Origin: Cercis canadensis
Lineage: Eukaryota > Streptophyta > Magnoliopsida > Fabales > Fabaceae
Length of the DNA: 64,000 nt
Assembly: GCA_003255065.1 (NCBI GenBank)
Contig: QAOA01007183.1
Location: forward strand, 540,761 to 604,760
Direction of reading: 5' to 3'
In this document: positions 1 to 11,800 of the stretch, one piece after another
Numbering within the stretch: position 1 is the first letter of the stretch
How the letters are laid out: each line of letters opens with the position of its first letter
The notes under the pieces: generated by a model
What the model saw: the letters and a program-made list of their open reading frames with translations, nothing else
Told to the model about the DNA's origin: nothing
Database searches by the model: none
Translations under genes and position numbers: made by a program

Positions 1-1507
1 TAGCAGGCCTATGCGTATTGGTGCTGCAACTCCACGAAAATCATCTGGCTATCAGCAGCAAGGTGCCAAATCACATTACTTGCTTCTGATATCTGAAATC
101 CTAATCATAAAAAAGAAAAAATAAGAGGAAAGAAATAATCACTTCACATTCTAGTCAAAGAAATTATTAATTTGATTCCCTCCAATGAGAGTATGGTAGA
201 AATTGCTTTTAATTATGTGAGGCATACTCAAGGTTTAATTTGATATCATTGGTGTGTGGCATGATGTGCTTTTTACAGAAGTAGACAAGTGGTATCATCT
301 AAAATTCCCTAAATCCATTTATTCATTTGTTTTTTTCGTCTTTTCTTGTTTTTAGATCTTTGACTTTGTCTTTGGTAATACAATATTTCTTAAATTTAAT
401 TTATTCTGTTTGTTTTTCTATTGAATGATGCTGCAAAAGTTTTAAATGTCTCTTCCAGCTGGGCACTGAATTTGTCTGTTTCTTTTGTATAGGAGGCCAT
501 GTGTCAAATGGCACATCTAACCAATCTGAAGCAGATTCAACAAACACGACTGTGAGTTCTTTAGCTTTTTAATTTACATTTTAGCAATTTGTCACCTGTT
601 TACTGTGGCTAAACCACGATTCAATATAGATATTTGTTGGAGGACTCGACCCTAATGTTACAGATGAAGATCTTAGGCAGCCCTTCTCCCAGTATGGTGA
701 GATAGTCTCTGTTAAGATACCTGTTGGAAAAGGATGTGGCTTTGTACAATTTGCAAACAGGTATAAGTTCTCGTCCTCTCTATTCTCTGTAGATTCACAG
801 AGAAAATGTACATTGATCTTTTCATTGATGTAGTCGCTACAATATGATTATGAAAAATCTTTCCAGAAATAATGCTGAAGAGGCGTTGCAGAAGCTAAAT
901 GGAACAACGATTGGCAAGCAAACAGTTCGTCTTTCTTGGGGCCGCAATCCAGCAAATAAGCAGGCAATCTCTCTCTCTCTCTCTCTCTCTCTCATGCACT
1001 GCAATTTATTAGGTTTGGTCCACCGGGATATAATTTGATGACCAATAATCCACCTAGAGATGCTATTTTTTGCACTTAGCTTAAAAAGAAGTGGTTATAT
1101 GAGTCCCCAATTGCTTACACCTACCAAGTTTCACTTTGTTTTCATCATAACATTTTCTCACTGCTTTGTTAAAATTAAACATTGAGCTGGAAGATTCATG
1201 GCTAAAACTTAAGTTTGAGATGTGTTATTTCCTGAAAGAAATTTCTAACAAGTGCAAGTGCTAAACAACTGGTTTTTCTTCGTGCCATCTGTCATTACAT
1301 TTTATTTGTAATGGTTCTGTCTCAACTGATATCTTTGTATAGCAGTTTAGAATGGATTTTGGCAACCCATGGAGCGGGGCGTACTATGGAGGCCCTGTAT
1401 ATGATGGTTATGGATATGCTTTGCCACCACCTCATGACCCAAGCATATATGCTGCTGCATATGGGGCTTACCCTGTCTATGGCGGCCACCAACAGCAAGT
1501 AAGCTGA
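1..1507 (+). CDS. RBP47: RBP47-type RNA-binding protein, 3' part (third RRM and tail)
   Basis: This is the C-terminal part of a triple-RRM plant RNA-binding protein that binds U-rich and poly(A) RNA; the 5' part lies outside the window. Exons seen: up to 62, 493-551, 630-760, 867-963 and 1346-1507, all joining in one frame. Before the last RRM comes the family linker PMRIGAATPRKSSGYQQQ. Exons 630-963 encode RRM3, with RNP2-like IFVGGL, RNP1-like GCGFVQF and the end motif VRLSWGRNPANKQ. The wording QPFSQYGEIVSVKIPVGKG fits RBP47 better than RBP45. The tail is rich in Gly, Tyr and Pro (YGGPVYDGYGYALPPPHDP), as in family members that join stress granules. The frame ends HQQQVS at a TGA at 1505-1507. 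The fourth intron uses a GC donor. The family call is sure; the exact paralogue is not. Confidence 0.93.
964..1345 (+). other. GC-AG intron of the RBP47-like gene
   Basis: The exon ends ...AAGCAG at 963 and the next bases are GCAATC, so the donor dinucleotide is GC, not GT. The acceptor is TAGCAG at 1340-1345. Joining 963 to 1346 gives NPANKQ followed by FRMDFGNPW, the expected family continuation, and no GT donor nearby keeps the frame. The donor falls 5 bases before a CT repeat. Confidence 0.8.
969..993 (+). repeat. (CT)12 microsatellite at the intron donor
   Basis: An uninterrupted CT dinucleotide run starts at the sixth base of the GC-AG intron. It is likely to vary in length between individuals. 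Confidence 0.9.
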
Positions 1508-2949
1508 ATGAAGTGCAGGAGTAGCTCTCACAACAGTATCACGCTTGAATGGGCTAATTAAATTCTCTCCATTGTAACTTGCATGATCTGTTGAATTCTT
1601 AAAAATCCCTCCTAATTGTGGAGTGGAGTTGAATTTTGACAACCTGAGGTAGCACGGTAGGGGATTGATTTAATTAATCATTTGTTTAGACTTATAGGAG
1701 TTAAATGAGAAACTTAAACTTGTTTATTGGAATAATTATCTCATGTATGTTTGCTTGTATGTACTTGCTTGCATTTTACTGGTTTTCTGCACTTGATATT
1801 GCAGTTTTGATAGCTTTTAAGTGTTATCACATCTGTTACTAAGCTAGTATGTCAATTGCAAGTGCCAAAGCTCTGACTTTTTTCTTTCATATGCCAATGC
1901 TCTGATTTGAAAGTGACTAAAACTTTTAGATTATCGTATATAGGTTTCAAGTTCGACATCTCACTCGTTTCGTCCACTTAAATTTCTTAGGTAACTTAGC
2001 AATGAGTTAATATGTCAATGTTGTGTCTTTCTTTGGGGAAAATAACGTATATAATGTTGTTAAATTTTTTTTTGAGAGAAACAATTTCTTTTTTTTTTTT
2101 TTTGATATGTTGAGAGAAACATTTCATCTTATATGAGATGGCATTATGGTAACCGTTTTCAATTATTCCACATATAACTGTGCTCTTTTTTTCTTTTGCA
2201 GTCGGCCCACTTTCCTTGTCCAATGAAATCTTTTGGATACAATCACTATTTTAAATTGTCAGCGGCATGGAATCTGAGAAAGTTGCTGTCTGTTCATAAG
2301 AAAACACTTTTGTTGGAAAAAGAAAATGCTGTCAATTATTTAAAGTATTTTCCCACTTTAACTAATATATTTTTTATTAAACTATAATGCGGAGGGTGTT
2401 TTAACTGTTTATCATTTGTCTAATAAAATAATATAATTATGCAGTACGTCATTATCAAGAAAAGTTGCGTCCCCACTTGCCTGAGCTTTCACAAATTATA
2501 ATTAACAAAAACAATAAGAAAAGTGCTGCATAAGGATCAACAAAATTATAAATGAAGGTTGCACAGTGTAGAGATGTATTAAATTTGAGCAATATAAAAA
2601 AAAAAAAAATTAATGTAAATTTAGTAAAAGTTTGAGTGGATCAAGTTATATTCAAATATTTATGTGTGTGCACATGTAAAAATAATATAAGCACCTCTTG
2701 AAAGTGACGTATCTGAATTTTTTAGTTTTTTGCAGGTTATATTGTTTTGTTAAAACTTGTTGACCAACTGCATGTGAGTTTAGGGTACTTTTTGATAATT
2801 ATAAAATTGGTTATAGCTTTTCAAAATTTGCAAAGCTGTTGATTAAACAAAACTCAACATTTTGACCAGCTGGAAAATTATGAAGGCTGAATAAAGAAAA
2901 CGACGTGGTTTTGTTTCGCCCAATTTCCTGCCATAACACATATGAACCT
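1508..2949. other. 3' region of the RBP47-like gene, then AT-rich spacer
   Basis: The bases after the last CAA codon read GTAAGC, a good donor, and a TGCAG acceptor lies at 2197-2201 after a pyrimidine-rich tract. A 3' UTR or alternative last exon from 2202 to about 2440 is therefore possible, with AATAAA near 2422 as a candidate poly(A) signal. No other gene is seen. From about 2450 the sequence is plain AT-rich spacer. Confidence 0.45.
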
Positions 2950-3059
2950 ACACCCCCTGAAAGTGACATTTAATTTTTGAAATAATATTAGTGATTAGTT
3001 ACGATTTTTCTGTTATGTTCTTTTTTTTTGTTTGCTTAGTACATAAATCACATACAAGG

Positions 3060-3105
3060 TATATATATATATATATATATTTATTTATTTATTTATTTAT
3101 TTATA
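3060..3105. repeat. (AT)n followed by (ATTT)n simple repeat
   Basis: An AT dinucleotide run is followed by a TTTA/ATTT tetranucleotide run, inside the left arm of the foldback. The right arm has a matching TA run near 6352-6367. Confidence 0.85.
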
Positions 3106-3940
3106 AAGTGTTAAGTAAACATTATGTTAAAACTATTTTAAGTACATAAAATAACGGGATGGATATTAGTATTATAAATAAATTAATCTATACTATATAT
3201 AAAAGTATAAATGTGGCAAAATCATTTAGATTGTCAAATGCCCTTCTTTTTTTAAAAAAAAAAATCTTTATAAAGATAAATTATGAAATTATCTTTTTAG
3301 TGTATTTTATGTTTTATCATAAAATACACTAGGGGATTAGTGTACTTTATGTTTTATCATCAATTCAGCCATTAAGAAAGAAAAATGAACTTTAAAGATT
3401 AGCATATTTAAGTTACATCTAATTAAAATAAGACACTTAAAATGTAAAATTGATACTTAAGAACTTTGTATATTTAATGTCACATCTTATTAATTAAAGC
3501 CATTAGAAAAGAAAAATAAATTCTTAAAAGATTATTGTATAGAGCCTTAGAGGTTTAGTGTATTTTATGTTATATATTTGAATTTAAATACACATTTTTT
3601 AATTATTTTGTTTAAATAATTATAATTTTGTTAATTAAAATTTTAATTAATGATATATTAATCTTTTGGGCCTTGGCCCAATAAAAAATAACACATGGGA
3701 GTGATTTGATTTTATATATTTATATTATAAAATAATTAAATTGAGCATCTACCAAGTTTAACAAAATGACATCAGCTTTTAAAAAGAAAAATAAAATATA
3801 AGTAAGCAAGAGGAACCAAAAAAAAAGTGGGGTTTAGTTGAAAATATACTCTATTATTTTCTTATCTTATACATATAGTTTATTTTAAAAATGTTTTTTT
3901 TGTAAACTTCAAAAAAAAGTTAACAAAAAATAGACAACAA

Positions 3941-4158
3941 ATATAATATAATTTAGTCATGGTCAATTTACACAAATCAAGATTTTTATATTTAGAAATA
4001 TCTATGTTTTTTTGTAAATCATAAATATGCTTTTCCTCGTAATGCTAACTCCTCAAAGTTTATTAAGCATATTTATGATTTACAAAAAAATATAGATATT
4101 TCCAAATATAAAAATCTTGATTTGTGTAAATTGACCATTACTAAATTATATTATATTT
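3941..4158. repeat. nested palindrome in the left arm of the foldback
   Basis: About 93 bases from 3943 (starting AAATATAATATAATTTAG) recur in reverse complement up to 4157, around a short spacer holding CCTCGTAATGCTAACTCC. This makes a hairpin inside the arm. Confidence 0.85.
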
Positions 4159-5278
4159 GGGTTAGTAGCTCTCTTGAAAAAGATGGTCATTCAAAACTTC
4201 CAATTAGGAATTAGTATGCATTTTTCAATGATTAAAAATGATCATTTATTTTATTATGTAATAGTTGTTGTCACACTATGAAAATCAAGTGATTAATGAC
4301 TTGATATTTAATTACCAATTCATTTACATTTAATTTTCATTTTGTTTAATGTAGTTGTTGAAGAGTCAAGTTTCCATCTTGATCAAAATACTTAGAAGTT
4401 TGAAGGGTATGAAATGGAAGGAAAAAAAAAAAAAAAAGGAGGAGAAGTTATCTTCTCCTTGTTTCAATGTTTAAGTTAGAAAGGGAAGGAAACTACCTTC
4501 TCCTAGTTTGGGAGTTAAAGAGAAAGTGAAGGAGAATTGATAAATTATAAAAAACAAAATTTTAATATATTATTTATGTTTTAAATTTTGAAAATAACTC
4601 AAGGGAGGGATATGATAATAATTTCATAATTTTCTAAATATATTTTTTTTTCATTTCATTGCCTCCACTCTAGTTTATGGAAAATAAATTTGAGGACTTA
4701 AAGAGATGTATTAGAATCTGATCATTTTTTATTTTATTAATTCATCTTATTTAAACATTTTCTAAACACTAAAATTTAATTTTTGCACTTCAATTTTATC
4801 TCTTCCTCTCCATTCTATTTGTCCAAACATAATATTAAATTTTAGCTATATTCATATTTCAACTTGGAAATAAAAACTTAGTGAAAAAAACCTTAGTAAT
4901 TGCTTAGTTGGTTAAATTGATAAGTCCTTTTTTTTTTTTTTTTATGAAAGCATAATTCTAAAAGCAAACCATCCACCAAAAAGGAAAAATTTTAAAGGAA
5001 ATGGAGGAGATTATTTTTCATTGCCCAACCATTCAAACTCCTTAAGTATTTTGATCAAAATGTAAACTTGACTCTTCAACAACTACATTAAAAAAAATGA
5101 AATTTAAATGTAAATGAATTGGTAATTAAATATTAAGTCATTAATCACTTGATTTTCATAGTGTGACAACAACTATTACATAATAATACAAATGATAATT
5201 TTTAATCATTGAAAAATGCATACTAAATCCTAATTGAAAAATTTTGAATGACAAATTTGTTCAAGAGAGCAACTAACC

Positions 5279-5499
5279 CAAATATAATATAATTTAGTAA
5301 AGGTCAATTTACACGAACTTAAATTTTCATATTTGGAAATATTTATGTTTTTCTGTAAATCATAAATATGCTTACTAAACTTTGAGGAGTTAGCATTATG
5401 AGGAAAATCATATTTATGATTTACAGAAAAACATTGATATTTCCAAATATGAAAATCTAGGTTTGTGTAAATTGACCATTACTAAAATATATTATATTT
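5279..5499. repeat. nested palindrome in the right arm of the foldback
   Basis: This is the mirror partner of the palindrome at 3941-4158, with the same TAAATCATAAATATGCTT core and GGAGTTAGCATTATGAGG spacer. The module therefore occurs four times in the element, in alternating orientation. Confidence 0.85.
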
Positions 5500-6701
5500 G
5501 TTATCTCTTTTTTTGTTAAAAGAAATTTTGAAGTTTACCAAAAAAAAAAAAATATTTTCAAAAGAAACTATATGTATAAGAGAAGAAAATAATAGAGTAT
5601 ATTTTCAACTAAACCCCACCTTTTTTTTTCATCTTACTTGCTTATATTTTATTTTTTATCTTGAAAGCTGATGTCATTTTGTTAAACTTGATAGATGTTC
5701 TATTTAATTGTTTTAGAATATAAATATATAAAATCAAGTCACTCCCATGTGTTATTTTTTATTGGGCCAAGGCCCAAAAGATTAATGTATCATTAATTAA
5801 ATTTGAATGAAAAACATTCTAATTATTTAAAGAAAATAATTAAAAAAATGTGTATTTAAATACAAATATATAACATAAAATACACTAAATCTCTAAGGTT
5901 CTAAGTGTTGGGTTTACGTTTCAAGTAATTTTATATTAATCAGTTAATATAAAATACAATAATCTTTTAAGAATTTATTTTTCTTTCCTAATGACTTTAA
6001 TTAATAAGATATGACATGAAAAGTTCTTAAATATCAATTTTGCATTTGTGTCTTATTTTAATCAGATGTAACTTAAATATGTTAATCCTTAGAGTTCATT
6101 TTTCTTTCTTAATGGCTTGTATTGATGATCAAACATAAAATACACTAATCCCCTAGTGTATTTCATGATAAAACATAAAATACACTAAAAATATAATTTT
6201 GTAATTTATCTTCATAAAGATTTTTTTTTAAAAAAAGAAGGGTATTTGACAATCTAAATGATTTTGCCACATTTATGTATAGATTAATTTATTTATAATA
6301 CTAACATCCATTTTGTTATTTTAATTACTATGTTTGCTAACACACTTTATTAATATATATATATATACCATGTACATATGCACCAAAAAAAAAATATAAC
6401 AGAAAAATCGTAACTAATCACTAATATTACTTCAAAGTTAAAAGTAATGTTATTTAATTACTTCACGATACTAAAGTGGTAGTTACAATTAAAAAGAACC
6501 CAAAAAGGAGAAATTTCAACTTTTGGTTAACCTTTGCAAATTTTAAAAACTTTCAGCCAAGTTTTTTAATTATTTATATTTTTCTCATTTCAAACTCTTA
6601 CCGGTAGTATTCTCCTTTAAAAACTAATAAACTTACAAAAGCTGCAAAGAGCAGCAAAAAATATTTTGAATGTCACTTTAGGGGGTGTAGCATAGCACCC
6701 C

Positions 6702-7374
6702 CAATAATATAATTTATAGGTATTAAAAATATATAAAAATTTGTTATAAATTAAATTATTAATCTCAATTAAATTTGATTTAAGATATAAATTAAATTGC
6801 AGTCAATAATAATAAAAAATATAAAAAAAAACTGTAATGATATGTATAAACAAAGTATAGTTGCCTAAAGTGAAATTCTGATGTAGTTTCTTTTGTTTGG
6901 GTCTTTTCCCCGTTTTTATACTAAAAAAAAAAAAAGTATAGTTGCCCAGCTTATATACAAATACACATAACACATTAATTTAAAAAAATTTCAAGAAGAT
7001 TAATGCTCTGTTTAGATGGGAGAAGAAAATAGAGAGATAAAATAGAATAAAAAAGAGAGAGAATAAAAAAAGAAAAAAATTATTTGTGTTTAAATGAGAT
7101 AAAAATAAAAAAATAGAGAAAAAGTAAAATTTTTAAATTTAGTAAAATAAAAAATTATACCAATATCTTTATAAAAAATTGAAACTAATGTTATTAATAA
7201 AGACAAAATAGTATAATTACTTTTGAGTATCTCCATTACATCTGGAGAATTTTTTTTTGCTAAACCTCATATACATTTTTTATGCAAATATTTTTTTCTC
7301 TTATAACCAGACAATAAAATATAATATTTCCATTTTCCCCTCATTTTATTTTTCCCTTACTTTTCTGGTCCATT
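6702..7374. other. AT-rich spacer with repeat-like fragments
   Basis: No gene is seen. Sequence near 7005 (CTCTGTTTAGATGGGAGAAG) resembles the ends of many plant inverted-repeat elements, but I found no matching partner. Confidence 0.4.
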
Positions 7375-7736
7375 GACCTCAATATTATATTTTACAAACT
7401 TATTTAACTATCTATCATACTTTTAAAACTATTTACTTAAATATTATATTTTAAAAAATAATAAAAAAAAAATTTGACAGCATGAATCCCACTAAACACA
7501 TCGAATTTCACGTGGTGCGTTCAGTAGGGACGCGCCACTTAAGATTTGGTGTAAAGACACGCAAGCTGCCAGTCGGCATGTTTAATGGGGACACACCAAT
7601 TAGCAATTGGTTGGCACATTCCATGGGTTTCACTTTTTTTTGTTTTTAATTTTTTTAAAATTATAATATTTAAATAATTATGTTATAAAGTGTGATAGTT
7701 GTGTAAATTTGTTGCTAATTATAATATTCAAGTTAA
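7375..7736. mobile_element. inverted-repeat element with GC-richer core (same type as 57.7 kb)
   Basis: The left flank (TTTACTTAAATATTATATTT near 7433) and the complement of the right flank (about 7660-7735) share the same AT-rich pattern. They enclose a GC-richer core with CACGTGGTGCG and GGGACGCGCCAC. The plan matches the clearer element at 57722-58225. Diverged and non-coding. Confidence 0.5.
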
Positions 7737-8897
7737 TGAGCCTACTTTTCTCTCAGTCCTAACATAGGGTAAATCCAAGGTGCTACACCGCGGGCGTGGC
7801 GCACTTTATAATGGCACGTTGGGAACCTCTTCTCTCTTATCACTTACCATCATGTGTTGTTGTGCTCTTGTTAGAGATTGATGAACAAGGTAACGGTCAG
7901 GATGAAACTTCTCATGCGCCATGTAGCGGCAGAAGGATCCGGTAGATGAGCTGGCAAGTGTTGGGACCAGGGGCACACATTGGGTAGGGAGATTGGGATG
8001 CAAAATGGATCTGAACAAAAAGAAACCAATTAACCAAGAGTTATCTTATCTTGAAATCTTTCCGTTGATCATGAAGACTTCAACGGCTTAAAATAAAGAA
8101 TGATGAATACTGTCCATCACATATCTATAAATATTTTAAAGCAAAAATCATAATTGTAAAGTCTTGTCATATGTCACATTCAGATATTACCGGTAATTTG
8201 AATTATTTTGACACTTAACAAAAAAAAATTCTTTTAATAATATATTATCTTAAATTAATTTTAACACTTGACATTTCTTATGAGTTATGAGCCACATTCT
8301 TAATTAACCATTTATATCAAAAAGGTCATAAGTTATTTTCATTTCATACCTTTTTAATTGAATGCTATTTGAACCACTTTGTACATATTTAATTTTTTAA
8401 AATCTTGCGAAATTAAATCTATTCAATTTACCAAACATGATCAACATATTCTAAATTTTCAATAACAATGTTTTTAAAAAATTTCTTTTCATTTCTATGC
8501 AAGTGATTTTTCAGAGTACTCTACACCATTTTTTTTTATGATAATTAAAACTCAATTTTAAATTTTAAAAAATAATTGATATGATCAGTTTGTTTTAAGA
8601 ATCATGTTCGTCCTCGTGATTCGCACAGGAAATTATCTAGTTGTGTTCAGAAGCAACAGCTGATCGTCTATGTTGGTGCCATCATGTCGGCGGGCATATC
8701 TCCCATTCACTCCCCCCCACGACCGATATGTATTAGGTCGGCGCTTGATTATGCCCTAATTTAATAATTTTTAAATTTTAATTAAACATTTCCGCTAGAT
8801 ATTTTGCATAACACCGATTAATTTATGAGGTCCTTTCGCTTGATCTGGTAACAGCTGGCCCCCCCATGGGCAAGATTTCTGTGCCCAACACGTTTCA
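7737..8897. other. spacer and 5' region of HEMD
   Basis: No supported gene. The last 200 bases hold runs of C (TCCCCCCCACG near 8712; GGCCCCCCCATGGGC near 8857) and a less AT-rich stretch before the HEMD start. No clear TATA box is visible. Confidence 0.4.
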
Positions 8898-11800
8898 ATG
8901 GCACTAGTTTCTCTGTCCCCTCTCTCGTCTGCACCTTCTTGTCTTAAACTTCACCGGCGAATCTTTCTTTCTTCCAGAATCAATGCCGCTTCGGCGACGG
9001 ATTTGGTTTCCACTTCCACTTCGGCTTCGACTTCGAATTCGACGCCGAAAGTCGTGGTGACCAGAGAGCGTGGCAAGAATGGCAAGCTCATCAATGCTCT
9101 GGTACTCACTTCTCTTACTTCTGTTGTTCCTCCATTAACTGCTATTTTCTCCGCTTTCTGATTTTGCTATTTGTTTGGACTACATTGCTATGTTGTCTTG
9201 GATTTTAGAGTTTACAGTAGCTTTCCTACTGCTTTGCTTATTCGAAAATGTCGTTCATAATTTTCTCTTTGACCTACAAAGAATATTTTTACGTGTTTTT
9301 CCGATGGAAAATGACGACCAGTTCGTCATATTCGTATAGGTGTTCGATTAAAGGTGTAAAAGAATGTAATATTTTCATTCATTTTCCTGTCTTTCCATGT
9401 TATATTTGCTGGCATTTTAATGTGGCTTTCTGAAGCTTTAAAGCACGTCCTTATAAAGACTCAGATTCTTAAACTTAATTACGGGAAGCCTCCTTTATTA
9501 ATTTCTTATAAACAAAATATTTTACGTATAAAAATTCGTGTCATCGTGCAGATAACCGTAGGTTGACATAATATACATGAGTTTTGCCGTGAGTTCAAGA
9601 GAATCTATTTTTGAGATATACTCTCCGTTTGAAGTCTATGCTGGATTCTTGATTTGTTTATTAATAAAATAGCACCTTATGAAAAAGAATAATGCCAGCT
9701 TCCTTCAAGGTTTTCCAAATACTTGATCTTCATTCTTCCATTCCTCTCGTCGCAGTAAAGTCAAGTTAAAACAGTTGAGTTGCTTGGCTAGGTTAATTAG
9801 CACAAAATGTTCTATGTTTTTTGGGCCGTCCCCCCCTCTTTTTTTAACCCCTATCATTAATGAAGGCTAATCAAAATATATATCCATCAGCTTAACCACA
9901 ATCATTTCGTCTGGACTTCAGTAAGTCTGTCTATGCCATTATTATTTATGGCATGACATATTGATTTCAATTTCTTTCATTACGATTTGCTGGACATGTT
10001 TATCATTGTCCTAAAGATTTACCTAAACTGGTAATCTATTGATGTAATTTCTTTTTTCTAAAAAAATAATAATTCTGAAACACTTACATAGATAAGCCAA
10101 ATTGATGTTGCGTGTCTTTTTTCCCCTACTTTTTTCTGTTGGAATCCTTTGTTAAAAACGTGCATTGGGCCCTTCATAAGATTCTGTGGCTCATGAGGCT
10201 TGGACAGATTAAATACAATAACAAACTAAGATGTTATTTTCAATGCTGACTGCAGGCCAAACATGAAATCAATTGTTTGGAGCTTCCACTCATTGAGCAC
10301 ACGCAGGGACCTGATTTAGACAGCCTTCCTTCCGTATTAAGTGGTAAGTTTTTTAAAATAAACAGATCAGAAGAAGCTACATATCCATATGAAGTTCATA
10401 TGATGTCATTTCTATCTTCTACAAGATTGATGTGTGAACCTATTATCTTTTCTTGCACCAATTTTGAAAATGATAGTTATCAGCGTGCTTAATGGGAATA
10501 AAGATAAAATGTTGATGTTTCTAAAATATAAATGATTATTCTTTGTCAGTCACTTCGGTGTTATCTCCCATTATCATTGGTCTCCCTGAAGATGAAGGGT
10601 TATAGTTTCAAATGTCATACAGCTATTAGGTCCTGTGTGGCTTCATTCAGTTTTTATATGTTGCCTTTGGATGTATACTGAGGGCATAGTATCTCAGTTC
10701 ATATACCATGTTGGGCTGAAGCTCTTCACAAATGATCTATTTATATTTCTTCTTGAACCGTTAAGCACCAAATGTATGAATAGTACTGAATATTTTGTCT
10801 CTATCAAGCAGGCTGTAAGGTTCTGTTTGGTGTATAAGAATACTGAAAAATTGCTGGAAATTCTAATTTGGGAAATATCAAATTATCATGATTGATTTAA
10901 GTTTTTTCTTTTTTCTTTTAATTCCTAGGAATATTATATATCCAGAATTAACTAAAGAAGCTAATGATGTTTTTTTAGAAATCTTGCTCTTGGAAACTAG
11001 AATTTGTTGGAAAGTACTTTGTCATGAGAATTGTGCATTCTGAAAGTCAAACAGTGCATAAGTATTTCTGCTTAAGATGTCAGCTATTCAGTGGAAGACA
11101 GGCCTGATTTGCCCCTGCGAATGTAAAGCTGGTCTAATGACAACCTAAAGCTTTTGTATGTATGTTTTTGCTTTGAGTTTAGCCTGATATTTTCAGGTAT
11201 AATTTTTCAGAAAGTGGATTGAGATTTTCTGCTGTTTATACTGTTGTACTATCGGTATTCTAATAAGCAATGCAGTTTATGGCATTTATAACTACTTCAT
11301 GATGATTAATTATGTTAAAGTGTAATTAGTTTATGCCGTATCATAGGTATGTTTGCTGACTCACATGAACTAAATGATTCATTCAGTCAATATCATGCTT
11401 ATGAGTGCCTTCATCACCGTACCTTGATTCATGTCTTGCTGTGTTCCTTGATGGTGGCAGAGAATACATTTGACTGGATTGTCTTAACTTCCCCTGAAGC
11501 GGGTTCAGTCTTCCTAGAGGCATGGAAGTAAGGGTTAGAAGTAGCTAATTATAGACAAAGTGACTTTCTATATAATAAAGGCTTCCTAAAGTTTGTTAAA
11601 TTTTTGTGCATGGTTGTGCTAAAATATTTTTCCCTGGAACTCTTTAGTGACCTGATTTCTTTGATATCTTTTTTAATTTAGTTTCAATTCCATTTTAATT
11701 ATGTGTATTTGTGTGTGTTTGGGCTTTTAACTCTGGTACTAGACATTCCTATGGCAGAGTATTTGAAATATCTTTTGCTGTTATGTAACACATGATCCAA

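Larger units (their letters stand above)
2950..6701. mobile_element. giant palindromic foldback element, non-autonomous
   Basis: The two halves are reverse complements over most of their length. Examples: CTACACCCCCTGAAAGTGAC at 2950 matches the complement of the sequence ending at 6690; 3190-3245 matches 6240-6300; the block containing GGCCTTGGCCCAATAAAAAA at 3669-3700 matches 5745-5780; 4255-4400 matches 5045-5180. The arms are about 1.5-1.7 kb around a central spacer near 4420-5000. The right arm has roughly 250 bp near its outer end (about 6430-6670) that the left arm lacks. The right tip is itself an inverted repeat (GGGGGTG...GCACCCCC). No coding frame longer than about 60 codons occurs inside. 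It resembles foldback or long-TIR Mutator-like non-autonomous elements, but the superfamily is not settled because I could not identify a target-site duplication. Confidence 0.85.

Noticed and set aside
7806..8018. 70-codon minus-strand frame
   Set aside because: No family signature and no splice or promoter context; chance frame in spacer.
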